Origin: Paludibaculum fermentans
GTDB taxonomy: Bacteria > Acidobacteriota > Terriglobia > Bryobacterales > Bryobacteraceae
DNA length: 64,000 nt
Assembly: GCF_015277775.1 (NCBI RefSeq)
Contig: NZ_CP063849.1
Location: 4,588,001 to 4,652,000 of the forward strand
Direction of reading: 5' to 3'
The notes under the pieces were generated by a model. That model worked only from the letters and a program-made list of their open reading frames with translations. It ran no database searches and was not told where the DNA came from. Shown here piece by piece: positions 19,944-30,482 of the stretch. How positions within the stretch are numbered: the first letter of the stretch is position 1; every line of letters starts with the position of its first letter. The translations under genes and the position numbers were made by a program.

Positions 19944-21668
19944 ATGAGTTCACTGTGGAGTCGGACAGCAACCCAGCGTACGGTAGCGGCTCTCTTCGCG
20001 CTGCTGGTCGCTCTGCCCGTGAGCTACGCCCAGGAACCGGCGGATTCGGCCTCGGCCCCGCCGCCGGATGTGCAGCAGTCCGTTCCTCAGCTGTCCCAAC
20101 AGCAGTTGAGCAACCTTGTGGCGCCAATCGCGCTGTACCCCGATCCCCTGCTCAGCCAAGTGCTGGCCGCCAGCACCTACCCCCTCGAGATCGTCGAGGC
20201 CCATCAGTGGCTGGCTGAGAACAAGAATCTCTCGGGCTCGCAGTTGATCGATGCCGCCAAGCAACAGAATTGGGACCCCAGCGTCCAGGCCCTGGTCGCC
20301 TTCCCGGATGCACTCGGCCTGCTGGCCAACGACATCCGCTGGACCACTGACCTCGGCAACGCCTTCCTGGCCCAACAGGCCGATGTCATGGGCGCCGTGC
20401 AGGATCTGCGCTCGCGTGCCCGGGCCAACGGCAAGCTCACCAATTCCCAGCAGCAGGTCGTCACCACCGAATCGCAGGATGGCCAGAACGTGATCCAGAT
20501 CATGCCGGCCGATCCGCAGGTGATCTACGTCCCTGTCTATCAGCCCAATTACGTCTGGGGCGCGCCCGCCTATGGCTACTACCCGGACCTTTGGTACCCC
20601 AGTTGGTTCTCGTTCGGCTACGGCTGGGGCCCGGGGCTCTATATGAGCTCCTACTACCCGTCGTGGGGCGGCTGGGGCGGCTGGGGCTGGAACTGCGGCT
20701 GGTTTGGCCGCGGGATCTCCCTGAACTTCAGCTTCTTTAACCACTACGGCTACCGGGGCTATGACTACGGCGGGTACCGCGGCTACTACGGCCGGGGCTA
20801 CTCCGGAAGCGCCGCATGGGCGCACAACCCGGGTCACCGCTGGGGCGTCGCTTACCCGAACCGCAACGTAGCCAGCCGCTTCAGTGGCGGCGGTTACTCG
20901 AACGGCGGGCGCGGCAACTACGGCAGCGGATTCGCCAACGGCGGCCGCAACAACTACGGCAGCCGCTACGATTCGCCTCGCAACGGCGGCTCGCAGTACA
21001 ACGGAAACAACGGCGGCAACCGCGGCTGGAGAAGCTCCGGCGACAACAACCGCGGCGGTGGTGGACGCGAGAATGCCACGGGCCGCTCGTCGAACGCCAA
21101 CGGCGGCAATAACGGCGGCTGGCGCAGCTTCGGCGACGGCAACCGCGGCCAGCAGGGCGGACGCTCCAACTTCGGAACGAACAGCCGCGGCGACTCAGGT
21201 TCGCCTCGCATGTCCTCTCCGAACAGCTCGAACTTTGGCGGCACGCGTGGCGGCGGCTCCGAAATGCAGAGCGGCCGTGGCTTCAGCTCCTCCCAGGGTT
21301 CCTGGAGCACTCGCTCCAACGAGCGCTCGGGTGGCTCCAGCTACTCGGCCCCGCGCAGCGGCGGCAGCAACGGCGGCGGCTTCTCATCGCCCCGCTCGGC
21401 CCCCGCGCAGCGGCAGAACTTCTCCTCCGGATCTTCGTCCGGATCGTTCTCCAGCCCGCGCAGCTTCGGCGGCGGCGGCAGCAGCAGTGGCGGCTTCTCG
21501 GCCCCCAGCCGCGGCTTCGGCGGTGGTGGCGGATTCTCCGGCGGCGGACGCTCATCCGGCGGCGGCGGCTTCTCTGGTGGTGGCGGCGGACGCTCCTCGG
21601 GTGGGTTCTCGGGCGGCGGAGGCGGTCACTCCGGCGGTGGTGGTGGTGGCGGCCATCGTGGACGCTAA
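19944..21668 (+). CDS. DUF3300 domain-containing secreted protein with Gly/Ser-rich tail
   Basis: 574 residues from the ATG at 19944 (AAGGTGGA ribosome site just upstream, then a signal peptide ending LPVSYAQE). The DUF3300 domain covers roughly residues 45-200 (LVAPIALYPDPLLSQVLAAS; QVIYVPVYQPNYVWG). A W/G/Y-rich stretch follows, then more than 270 residues of very low complexity made of G, S, N and R. Such tails suggest an extracellular or outer-membrane structural role, but the function of DUF3300 is not known. It is bounded downstream by a strong terminator. Confidence 0.9.
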   Translation: MSSLWSRTATQRTVAALFALLVALPVSYAQEPADSASAPPPDVQQSVPQLSQQQLSNLVAPIALYPDPLLSQVLAASTYPLEIVEAHQWLAENKNLSGSQLIDAAKQQNWDPSVQALVAFPDALGLLANDIRWTTDLGNAFLAQQADVMGAVQDLRSRARANGKLTNSQQQVVTTESQDGQNVIQIMPADPQVIYVPVYQPNYVWGAPAYGYYPDLWYPSWFSFGYGWGPGLYMSSYYPSWGGWGGWGWNCGWFGRGISLNFSFFNHYGYRGYDYGGYRGYYGRGYSGSAAWAHNPGHRWGVAYPNRNVASRFSGGGYSNGGRGNYGSGFANGGRNNYGSRYDSPRNGGSQYNGNNGGNRGWRSSGDNNRGGGGRENATGRSSNANGGNNGGWRSFGDGNRGQQGGRSNFGTNSRGDSGSPRMSSPNSSNFGGTRGGGSEMQSGRGFSSSQGSWSTRSNERSGGSSYSAPRSGGSNGGGFSSPRSAPAQRQNFSSGSSSGSFSSPRSFGGGGSSSGGFSAPSRGFGGGGGFSGGGRSSGGGGFSGGGGGRSSGGFSGGGGGHSGGGGGGGHRGR

Positions 21669-21698
21669 CTTCACCCTCTGAATTCAGTCGAACAAACA

Positions 21699-21730
21699 CG
21701 AAACCCGCCGGATTGCTCCGGCGGGTTTCG
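21699..21730. terminator. Strong bidirectional terminator
   Basis: A perfect 14-bp stem (CGAAACCCGCCGGA, 21699-21712, with its complement at 21717-21730) and a 4-nt loop TTGC lies between the convergent DUF3300 and pheT genes. A-rich and T-rich arms let it act in both directions. Confidence 0.85.
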
Positions 21731-21757
21731 CATTTCTAAACCAGTCTCGAAGCAGCC

Positions 21758-24100
21758 CTACCGCAGCTCATACCCCGCCGACGCCAGGTCCGCAATGATC
21801 GCGTTGCGAATGCCCGTCACCTCTTCGTTCGACAGCGTGTGATCCGCCGCCCCCGCCGTCACGCGGAAGCTCAGGCTCTGCTGATCGTCCGCCAGAGGCT
21901 TGCCCTGGTACGCATACAGGAACCGCACTTTCTCGCACAGCGGCCCGGCCGCCTTCCGGATCTTCGTCTCCAGCGTGCCGCACAGATCCCGCAGCCCGGC
22001 CACCACCGACAGGTCGAACTCGCTGGTCGGGTAGCGCCGCAGGGGCTTATACCGCCGGGGCGCAGGCCCCAGCTTGAACAGCACCGCCAGGTTCACGTCC
22101 AGGATCGCCGCCCGGCCCGCATCCATCAGCGACGGATGCAGCTCATACAGCGTGCCGACGGCCTCGCCGCGCCACTCAATCGAAGAACAGCGCGCCGGAT
22201 GCTGGTTCGGCCCAGCCTCCGCCGGAGTCACGGTACAGCCCGGCATCACGCACTCCGCCAGCCGCTTCAGCTCGAACAACCCTGCCTTGCCGTCTCCCTT
22301 GCTGTACAGCGCCGCCATCAGGTGCGGCACCTCGTTCGGCAGCTCGCCCGGACCCCGCTTGTGAATCTCATTGCCGATCTCGAACAGCCGGAACTCCTCA
22401 TACCGCTTCGCGTTCTCGACGATGTTCCGATGGATGCCCGGCAGCAGGCTCAGCCGCATCAGGCTCTGCTCGCTGCTGATCGGGTTGATCACCCGCAGGT
22501 GCGCGCCCGGCTCGAAATGGAACTGCCGCGCCGCATCCTCGCTCAGGAACGAGTAGTTGTACGATTCCGTAAATCCCTGCGCCGCCACCAGCTCCCGCAC
22601 GGAATGGTGGAACACGCGCTCCTCATTCACCCAGGGCTGCTTCACCGGCTGCAGCGGAGCCACCGGCGGCACCGTCGCATACCCGATCATCCGGCCCACC
22701 TCTTCCAGCAGGTCGTCCTTGATTGTGATGTCCTTCGTCGCGCGCCACGTCGGCACGGTCACCGAGAACACGCCCGGAGCCGTCTCATCCACCAGGAACT
22801 CCAGCGATTCCAGAATCCCGCGCACCTCATCCGCGCCGATCGGCCGGCCCAGCTTGCGCACCAGCCACGTCATCGGCAATTCGATAGGCGGGGCCACCGC
22901 GGCAGCCTGCCAGCTATCCACCAGGCCGCCCACCAGCCGGCAGCCCGGCGCCACTTCCTGCAGCAGCGCCACCGCACGCGCCAGCGCCCGCACCGTATTC
23001 AGCGGATCCTGCGCCTTCTCAAACCGCATCGAGGCATCGGTCCGGATCTTCACCGCCGACGACGTCATGCGGATATTGGCCGCCTGGAAATTCGCGCTCT
23101 CCAGCACGATCCGTGTCGTCTTGTCGTTGATGGCGGACCCGGCTCCGCCAATCACGCCCGCCAGCGCCACGGCGCCGTTGGCATCCGCGATCACCAGGTT
23201 CGACGTGTTCAGCGTGTACGACTCGTCGTTGAGTGCTTTGAAGACTTCGCCCTCACCGGCGCGGCGCACCATGATCGTGTTGCCGTGCAGCCAGTCCGCG
23301 TCGAACGCGTGCATCGGCTGCGCCAGCTCCGCCATGATGAAGTTCGTGACGTCGACAACATTGGAGATGGGATTCAAACCCACCGCCTCCAGCCGCTGCT
23401 GCAGCCACAGCGGGGACGGCCCCACCTTGACGTTTTCGAACACCAGCGCCGAGTACCGCGGGCACAGCTCGAAGTCGCGGATATCCACGTGCCAGGCCGG
23501 CTCGCCCTGAGGGATCAGCGTCAGATCCACCGGATCCTTCAGCTTCACGCCCGAGATCGCCGCCACCTCACGCGCCATTCCGTGGTGGCCCCACAGGTCC
23601 GGACGGTGCGTCAGGCTCTTGTTGTCCACCTCGATCACGGCGTCGGGCGCGCAGCCGGGAATCGGTTCGCCCGGCTCGACGCCGGACAGCTCGAGAATCC
23701 CCGCATGGTCGCGATTGAGGTCCAGTTCGTCGCCGGACGCCAGCATGCCATCGCTTTCCACGCCGCCGATGGTGGCCTTGCGGATCTCTTTCCCGCCCGC
23801 CACCGTCACGCCCGACGGCACATACGCCGTCAGCACGCCCGGCCGGCAGTTCGGAGCGCCGCACACCACCTGCTTCTGCCCGTGCACGGGGCCCGCATCC
23901 ACCAGCGCCTTCACATTGTGGCTGCCTTCGATCGGCTCCACCGACATCACCCGCGCCACGCAAACCTGCGCCAGCCAAGGAGCGTGCGCTTCCACGCCCT
24001 CACACTCCGCGGTCTTCATCGTGATGAGCTTCATCAACTTCGGCGGGTCGATCCCCAGGCCGTCAGTCAGCTCATGAATCCAGTTATAGGAGAACTTCAC
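21758..24100 (-). CDS. pheT: Phenylalanine--tRNA ligase beta subunit
   Basis: 780 residues, normal for the bacterial beta subunit. It shows the N-terminal tRNA-binding OB fold (KALVDAGPVHGQKQVVCGAP, about 45-150), the B3/B4 editing region (ALVFENVKVGPSPLWLQQRL onward), the B5 domain, the core (EEVGRMIGYATVPP, then ESYNYSFLSEDAARQFHF) and the C-terminal anticodon-binding ferredoxin-like domain (RYPTSEFDLSVV). It forms the alpha2-beta2 synthetase with PheS, encoded 18 bp upstream, and charges tRNA-Phe in the cytoplasm. Confidence 0.98.
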   Translation of the reverse strand: MKFSYNWIHELTDGLGIDPPKLMKLITMKTAECEGVEAHAPWLAQVCVARVMSVEPIEGSHNVKALVDAGPVHGQKQVVCGAPNCRPGVLTAYVPSGVTVAGGKEIRKATIGGVESDGMLASGDELDLNRDHAGILELSGVEPGEPIPGCAPDAVIEVDNKSLTHRPDLWGHHGMAREVAAISGVKLKDPVDLTLIPQGEPAWHVDIRDFELCPRYSALVFENVKVGPSPLWLQQRLEAVGLNPISNVVDVTNFIMAELAQPMHAFDADWLHGNTIMVRRAGEGEVFKALNDESYTLNTSNLVIADANGAVALAGVIGGAGSAINDKTTRIVLESANFQAANIRMTSSAVKIRTDASMRFEKAQDPLNTVRALARAVALLQEVAPGCRLVGGLVDSWQAAAVAPPIELPMTWLVRKLGRPIGADEVRGILESLEFLVDETAPGVFSVTVPTWRATKDITIKDDLLEEVGRMIGYATVPPVAPLQPVKQPWVNEERVFHHSVRELVAAQGFTESYNYSFLSEDAARQFHFEPGAHLRVINPISSEQSLMRLSLLPGIHRNIVENAKRYEEFRLFEIGNEIHKRGPGELPNEVPHLMAALYSKGDGKAGLFELKRLAECVMPGCTVTPAEAGPNQHPARCSSIEWRGEAVGTLYELHPSLMDAGRAAILDVNLAVLFKLGPAPRRYKPLRRYPTSEFDLSVVAGLRDLCGTLETKIRKAAGPLCEKVRFLYAYQGKPLADDQQSLSFRVTAGAADHTLSNEEVTGIRNAIIADLASAGYELR

Positions 24101-24118
24101 TTCGACGTTCCTCGCTGA

Positions 24119-25141
24119 CTAAAACTGCTGCAGAAAGCGGAGATCTCCGCTGGCCAGGTGACGGATGTCGTCGATGCCGTAACGCATCATCACGAGCCTC
24201 GTCAGGCCGAGTCCGAAGGCGAACCCGCTCCACTCGTCCGGATCGATGCCGCCCGACCGCAGCACGTTCGGATGCACCAGCCCGCACGGCAGCAGTTCCA
24301 CCCAGCCGCTCTGCTTGCACACCGGACAGCCCGGGCCGCCGCAGATCAGGCATTGGATGTCGAGCTCAAAGCCCGGCTCGACGAACGGGAAGAACCCGGG
24401 CCGCAGCCGCACTTCCACGTCTTTCTTGAAAATCGCCGTCAGCAGCGACTTCATGAAATACAGCATGTGCGCCACGCTCACGTCGCGGTCGATCATCATG
24501 CCTTCCAACTGGTAGAAGGTGTGCTCGTGGCTGGCGTCCACCTCTTCGTTGCGGAACACCCGCCCCGGAGCAATAATCCGCAGCGGCGCCCCGAACTTCT
24601 CCATCGCCCGCACCTGCACCGGCGACGTGTGTGTCCGCAGCAGCAGCGTATCCTCCAGCCAGAACGTATCCTGCGCGTCGCGCGCCGGATGCGAGGGTGG
24701 AATATTCAGCGCATCAAAGTTGTGCCAGGGCGTCTCCACCTCGGGACCATCAACGACGGCGAAGCCGAGCGAGGTGAACAACTCCTCCAGCTCTTTCTGG
24801 ATCAGGGTGAGCGGATGCAGCGAGCCGGGCCGCGCGCCAGGAGCGGGCATCGTCAGGTCCAGCCACTCGCCACCCAGCCGAGCATCCAGCGCCGCGCGTT
24901 CAAAGGCCGCCTTGCGCGACTCGTAGCGCGACTCCAGGTTCTGCTTCACCGCGTTCAACAGCTTACCGACACGAGCCCGGTCCTCGGGGGCCATCTTGCC
25001 CATGTCCTTGCCGATGTTCGCCAGCGAGCCTTTGCGGCCCAGAAACTCGACGCGTGCGGTCTCCAGGGCTTCGGCATCGGCGGCCGCTTCTATCAGCGAC
25101 ACCGCCCGCGTTTCCAATTCAGACAGCGTGGAATCCAGCAT
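24119..25141 (-). CDS. pheS: Phenylalanine--tRNA ligase alpha subunit
   Basis: 340 residues, the usual length. An N-terminal coiled coil is followed by the class II synthetase core: motif 1 region (HPLTLIQKELEELFTSLGF), motif 2 (GRVFRNEEVDASHEHTFYQL) and motif 3 (GFAFGLGLTRLVMMRYGIDD). It binds Phe and ATP and pairs with PheT encoded next. No T-box or leader peptide is evident upstream; the upstream gap of about 15 bp suggests it is read together with the small genes or from a promoter inside them. Confidence 0.98.
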   Translation of the reverse strand: MLDSTLSELETRAVSLIEAAADAEALETARVEFLGRKGSLANIGKDMGKMAPEDRARVGKLLNAVKQNLESRYESRKAAFERAALDARLGGEWLDLTMPAPGARPGSLHPLTLIQKELEELFTSLGFAVVDGPEVETPWHNFDALNIPPSHPARDAQDTFWLEDTLLLRTHTSPVQVRAMEKFGAPLRIIAPGRVFRNEEVDASHEHTFYQLEGMMIDRDVSVAHMLYFMKSLLTAIFKKDVEVRLRPGFFPFVEPGFELDIQCLICGGPGCPVCKQSGWVELLPCGLVHPNVLRSGGIDPDEWSGFAFGLGLTRLVMMRYGIDDIRHLASGDLRFLQQF

Positions 25142-25155
25142 TTGGGGTGAAACAA

Positions 25156-25512
25156 CTATTGTAACGCGCGCATGAGATAGCGCTGTAGAGCGCGCGCCGC
25201 ATCGGCCGATTCGCCCAGCAGCGGAGCCGAATCCGCCGGCCGCACCTCGACGCGCAGTTTGATTTCGCCGTTCTTTCCCTCGGTGATCCAGACTGCGACG
25301 GTCTCGGCCTTGTTGTGCGCCACCACGCGGCCCTTCCCTGCCTCGATCTCCCCGCCCTTCACGCGCTCAGCCAGATAGACCTTCACGGGAGCAATCAATC
25401 GCTCAGCCGTAACCGTGCAGGTGAACGCGGTGCTCAGCCCGTTGGCCGGCGCCGCGCACTGCCCGTACAGGCTAAGCGGCAGGCAGAAGCTGAGCAGGAG
25501 TCTTGCCGTCAT
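25156..25512 (-). CDS. Small exported protein of unknown function
   Basis: 118 residues beginning with a signal peptide (MTARLLLSFCLPLSLYGQCA). The mature part contains two cysteines and beta-rich sequence (STAFTCTVTAERLIAPVKVY), ending in an alanine/leucine helix. I do not recognise the family. The start overlaps the end of the ankyrin gene by 41 bp in another frame. Confidence 0.7.
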   Translation of the reverse strand: MTARLLLSFCLPLSLYGQCAAPANGLSTAFTCTVTAERLIAPVKVYLAERVKGGEIEAGKGRVVAHNKAETVAVWITEGKNGEIKLRVEVRPADSAPLLGESADAARALQRYLMRALQ

Positions 25513-26080
25513 CGGAAGCCAGATTCATATCCCCGCCGTGAAGCAGCAGGACGTTCATGGTGGCCTGGTCGCCATTCTGCGCGGCACTGTGCAGGGCTGT
25601 GTAACCGCCGTGCTGCCTGGCATTGGCGGGAGTCCCTGCCTCCAGCAGCATCTCGACGATCGCCGCCTGCCGGGCCGCGGCCGCCGCATGGATGGGCAGG
25701 TTTTCCATCTTATTCGTGGCTCGCGCCAGCGGATCGGCGCCGCGCGAGAGCAGGAAACCCGCCACCGCCGGTTGTCCAAAGAAGGCAGCCAGATGCAGGG
25801 GCGTCCAGCCATCCGCCGTCCGTTGGGCCAGCAGCTCCGGACCGGCATCCAGGAAGCGCACAACCTCCTCGGTCATGCCCAAGGCGCAGGCCAGGGGGAG
25901 ATCCACCGCGGCGCCCGCTTCAATCAGGGCATCGGCGCAGGCTCGCTGGCGGAAGTATAAAGCGAGCATCGCGGCCGGGACGCCGCTCTCGTCGCGCTCG
26001 TCGACAGCAGCCGCGTCGGCGGCCAACACGGCCTTCAACGCCTCCAGATCTCCGCTGCGGATGGCTTCGATGGCGGTCAT
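25472..26080 (-). CDS. Ankyrin-repeat protein (cytoplasmic)
   Basis: 202 residues with five to six ankyrin units (TADGWTPLHLAAFFGQPAVA, HGGYTALHSAAQNGDQATMN and similar) and no signal peptide, unlike the ankyrin protein at 14102. It probably mediates protein contacts. It overlaps the small exported protein gene downstream by 41 bp, so the pair is likely co-transcribed. Confidence 0.88.
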   Translation of the reverse strand: MTAIEAIRSGDLEALKAVLAADAAAVDERDESGVPAAMLALYFRQRACADALIEAGAAVDLPLACALGMTEEVVRFLDAGPELLAQRTADGWTPLHLAAFFGQPAVAGFLLSRGADPLARATNKMENLPIHAAAAARQAAIVEMLLEAGTPANARQHGGYTALHSAAQNGDQATMNVLLLHGGDMNLASDDGKTPAQLLPAA

Positions 26081-26114
26081 GTCCAGATCTCTCCCGTCCG
26101 GGAACCGCGGGCTC

Positions 26115-26579
26115 CTACAGCTGAGGTTCGAAAACTACGTCGGAGTGCCCGGTTTCCACAGCCAAATGGTTCAGATAGAACTTCAGCACGGCCGCCGGGT
26201 ACTTGCCCTTCAGCGCGTCGAAAGCACGCTGCTGCCAGCCTTCCGTCAGATAAGTACTGACATCCGCGTCCTTGGCGAAGAACCCATCCTGGTGAGGTAC
26301 CCCCAGCAGGTCCAGCGCGGCGATGATCATGTCGAGGTGCGACACCAGGATCGCTTGCGACAGGTCGGCCGCCAGGTCTTCATCCTGCTCGGACAGGCGC
26401 GCCCAGAGACGCGGCGCCGCCTTGCGCAGGTTCTCACTATTCAGCTTCACCAGCCGCGTTCGCACCTTAATGTGCTCATAGATTTGGAAGGTGCGCAGGC
26501 GGCTCATCGACACGCTGCGCAGCACGTCGGTAAAGCCGGTCTCGCCCTGCGAGAGGAACACGTCACACAACTTCGTCAC
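26115..26579 (-). CDS. Conserved-looking hypothetical protein
   Basis: 154 residues, predicted soluble and mostly helical (RTFQIYEHIKVRTRLVKLNS; LSQAILVSHLDMIIAALDLL), with normal codon use for the region. The sequence reads like a conserved housekeeping-linked protein, but I do not recognise the family. It lies 34 bp upstream of the ankyrin gene on the same strand and is divergent from purA by 90 bp. Confidence 0.75.
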   Translation of the reverse strand: MTKLCDVFLSQGETGFTDVLRSVSMSRLRTFQIYEHIKVRTRLVKLNSENLRKAAPRLWARLSEQDEDLAADLSQAILVSHLDMIIAALDLLGVPHQDGFFAKDADVSTYLTEGWQQRAFDALKGKYPAAVLKFYLNHLAVETGHSDVVFEPQL

Positions 26580-26669
26580 AAAGAGAGATTACCATGAGGC
26601 CCCCTGCCTGCTTCAATTCGGGGCTTCCCGGCCACCCTGCGATACAATAATAAGTTTGGTCCTAGAACA

Positions 26670-27974
<1,305 letters not shown>

Positions 27975-28005
27975 CACGCCACCAGCCAAGTTTCGTGACA
28001 AAAAC

Positions 28006-28051
28006 GGCCAGGAGGGCGGACGCCCTCGTCCGCAGACGGCCCCCTGGCCGG
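28006..28051. terminator. Possible terminator between purA and DUF1648 gene
   Basis: CGGCCAGG (28006-28013) pairs with CCTGGCCG (28044-28051). The 30-nt interval itself contains a GGGCGG/CGCCC-type inner stem, and the plus strand continues with CTTCCTTTCTG. Placed between convergent genes, 31 bp after the purA stop. Confidence 0.4.
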
Positions 28052-28081
28052 CTTCCTTTCTGCCGGTGGATGGGCAGCCAG

Positions 28082-28528
28082 TTACTTGACCCTGATCAGC
28101 AGGATCGGCACAACCAGCAGCGCGGAGAACAGCAGCATCAGCACGATGTTCGCCTTCTCCGCCTGTGCGCGCGCCACGCGGATCATGGTCCAGATCAGGT
28201 ACAGAAACAGTCCTTCAATCACCAGTTTCGTCCACAGCAGCAGGAAGCTGATGGCGTTGAACGGCAGGCCTGATCCAGCCAGGTAATCCAGGGTGTGCCC
28301 CTGCACGGTAAACATCCCGTAAATGAATAACTGCAGGCAGGCGAACCCGATGAACACCCACCGTCCACCCCATCGGTCGGGCCGGCCCATGATGTTGAAA
28401 TGACTGGGGATTCGTTCGGGCAGTGTGCTCCACTGGACAAGCGGCAGCATCAAACCAGCGAGCAGGAAGAGAAGGGCAAGCGCTTCAAGAGGCCACTGTA
28501 AACCGCCAAGCGGCACCTGGTCGAGCAT
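28082..28528 (-). CDS. DUF1648 domain-containing membrane protein
   Basis: 148 residues with four hydrophobic segments. The first loop carries the DUF1648 pattern (LPERIPSHFNIMGRPDRWGG, about residues 36-55), seen in SdpI-like and other small membrane proteins. It lacks the longer C-terminal region of true SdpI immunity proteins, so no immunity role can be claimed. It ends a short minus-strand pair with the protease gene 12 bp upstream. Confidence 0.82.
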   Translation of the reverse strand: MLDQVPLGGLQWPLEALALLFLLAGLMLPLVQWSTLPERIPSHFNIMGRPDRWGGRWVFIGFACLQLFIYGMFTVQGHTLDYLAGSGLPFNAISFLLLWTKLVIEGLFLYLIWTMIRVARAQAEKANIVLMLLFSALLVVPILLIRVK

Positions 28529-28540
28529 GCCAATATCTTA

Positions 28541-30103
28541 TTACTTGCGCGTGACCGTGACACTCCGCCAACCCTGATTCCCGGCAGCATCCCACACTCG
28601 CACCGTGATCGTGTTGATCCCTTTGTAGAGCGCGATCGGCCCTGCCGCGAAGCTGGCCGTGCCCACGGCATCCCCGCCGGTCCCGGCACTGCTGCTCCAA
28701 CTCACCTTCACGACTCCGACGTTGTCCGACGCGATCCCGCGCACACTCACGCTGCTCGCGGTCGTGACACTCACCGGCGACGACGGCGCTGTGATCGTCA
28801 CCGACGGAGCCGTCCTGTCCCCCACCGGCGTGGCCGGGGCTGGCTTCGGCGCCGGATCTGGAGTCGCGGGCGACACCGGCACCTGCGGGACAACCGGTTG
28901 AGCCGGCGGCGCAACGGGCTCCGCCGTCTGCGTCGCCGCCGCATATAGCTTCCGGATCTCCGCGACATCCGCCGGGCGCAGACCATTCACCCTCCGGTAG
29001 TAGGGATACATCACCGAGTTCGGATCGTCGTTGTGCCCCAGGCCCAACACATGCCCTAACTCATGCAGCGCAATCGAGTAGATATCGATATCCGCGCCGA
29101 TCTTCCACGCCTCTGCCGCGTCGAAATGCAGATCCCCCGCAATGGGCTCCGCATTCGGCGGGGGGTAGAAACTGTGAGCCAGCAGCCCGCCGGGCCCGTC
29201 GAAGCTATACCCGTCTCCGTGACTGCCCGACAACCACTCGAATTCCACCTGCCTCCGCAACTTGGCAGTAAACGACTGCGTGAAATGCAATTGCACTACG
29301 CTCGACCACTGCCCCAGCGCGTTCAGCAATTCCCTCTGAACATCGGCGGCGGGCAACCCCTCCGGCATCCGGCCGAAATAGTAGTACAAGGATGCGGCCC
29401 CCAAGCCGGGACCATCCCAACCATCCCCATACGTAGCCACCAGATTCACCGCCACCTGCAAGCCCTCAGGCCCAAGCCCCCCATGCTCGCAGGCAACCAC
29501 CCGTTCGCCCCGTTGCAGTTCGCCGGACGCAGGGAAAACCCGCGCCACCTCGTCCCACTCCGCCAGCGCTCGCAGCTCCGAAGCTAGCCCTCGCACCATC
29601 AACTGGTGGGCCGCCAGATCGGGATTCTCGATGAGTTCCAGTTCAGAGCCGAAGACAATGACCCGGGCTACCCCATCCGTGACATCCGGATGAAACTCCA
29701 CAACAGCAGACTCGACTCTCGTCGACCCAAGCCACTCACTCACCTTATCCGTCCCCCGCAACGCGCCAACCTGCCGCACCGGCCAATCGCGGAAATCGAA
29801 CCCATCCGGGCCGCTGACCAGCAGCGCATGATCCGGGATGTAACCCAACACCCGGAACCCGCCGGCCCGCAGCGCAGCCAGCATACCTCCCGTGGGTTCT
29901 TCCATGAATTGGACAACCTGATGCCTCCGCCCAGGCTCCATGCGCCGCACCGTCCCAGCCTCGGTCTCGACACCGGAGAATGCCGCATGGGATTTGAGCC
30001 GCAGCACAGGCTCTCCACCATCCTGGGCCTTGGTGGCGAGCGGACAACCCCCGGCGAGGAGGAGGATGGCCAGGATTGTCCGCTCGCGCTTCATCTGACT
30101 CAC
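28541..30103 (-). CDS. Matrixin-like zinc metalloprotease with C-terminal Ig-like domain
   Basis: 520 residues. A signal peptide (ILAILLLAGGCPLATKA) is followed by an unrecognised propeptide-like region, then a metzincin domain with HELGHVLGLGH (residues 347-357, three zinc histidines and catalytic Glu) and a Met-turn (SVMYPYY, 363-369). A Pro-rich linker and a C-terminal Ig-like domain (TAPSVTITAPSSPVSVTTAS to the end) complete it. Probably an extracellular peptidase of the matrixin (M10) group. An alternative start three codons in is possible. Confidence 0.88.
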   Translation of the reverse strand: MSQMKRERTILAILLLAGGCPLATKAQDGGEPVLRLKSHAAFSGVETEAGTVRRMEPGRRHQVVQFMEEPTGGMLAALRAGGFRVLGYIPDHALLVSGPDGFDFRDWPVRQVGALRGTDKVSEWLGSTRVESAVVEFHPDVTDGVARVIVFGSELELIENPDLAAHQLMVRGLASELRALAEWDEVARVFPASGELQRGERVVACEHGGLGPEGLQVAVNLVATYGDGWDGPGLGAASLYYYFGRMPEGLPAADVQRELLNALGQWSSVVQLHFTQSFTAKLRRQVEFEWLSGSHGDGYSFDGPGGLLAHSFYPPPNAEPIAGDLHFDAAEAWKIGADIDIYSIALHELGHVLGLGHNDDPNSVMYPYYRRVNGLRPADVAEIRKLYAAATQTAEPVAPPAQPVVPQVPVSPATPDPAPKPAPATPVGDRTAPSVTITAPSSPVSVTTASSVSVRGIASDNVGVVKVSWSSSAGTGGDAVGTASFAAGPIALYKGINTITVRVWDAAGNQGWRSVTVTRK

Positions 30104-30482
30104 TCATCGGGCAGTCGCCGGTCGCACGAGAGAAAATCTGCAATCATTGTTCCCGTTCCTCGCTGGAAGCGGAAGAATTGTATTCTCACAGAACATAAGC
30201 CCTGAAAGTCCGAGATGCCTCCTCTCTAAAGAACATATCGAACCGGCAGTTCCGCGCAACCCACCAGCACGCTTCGCCAATCAAACAGCCAATCCAATCT
30301 TCGCCTCTTCTTTCGCAGCCCGCTTCTCCTTGAAGTTCTTCAGCTTCCCAGCCATCTGCCGAGCCCGCATTCAATACCTCCGTATCCTATTCATTCTCAA
30401 GGGCCTCAAGTATGATAGTCTCTACCCAGAACAAAAGCTGGGGCCACGTACGTAGTCCAGCTTTCTTCCGTGCAGAGGAACC
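30104..30482. other. Gene-free divergent interval between protease and receptor
   Basis: 379 bp between divergent genes, more AT-rich than its neighbours. The only structure I see is the -10-like box and hairpin listed at 30411-30464. Short open frames on both strands have no ribosome site or recognisable composition. Confidence 0.6.
30411..30464 (+). promoter_or_regulatory. Leader of the TonB receptor: -10-like box and hairpin
   Basis: TATGAT (30411-30416) is a good -10 candidate, without a convincing -35. Just inside the presumed leader, AAAGCTGG (30434-30441) and CCAGCTTT (30457-30464) form a perfect 8-bp stem with a 15-nt loop, ending in TTTCTT 18 bp before the start codon. It could be an attenuator or an RNA-protein site. 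Confidence 0.4.

Noticed and set aside
21839-24118. Long plus-strand open frames opposite pheT and in many other GC-rich genes
   Set aside because: They are antisense or alternative-frame by-products of high G+C, with Arg/His/Ala-rich translations and no ribosome sites; the true genes are certain.
28082-28528. SdpI-type immunity protein
   Set aside because: It has only the DUF1648 part and lacks the C-terminal region of SdpI; no toxin gene is nearby.
30147-30455. 102-codon ORF in the divergent interval before the receptor
   Set aside because: Composition is not protein-like, it has no ribosome site and spans the receptor promoter region.
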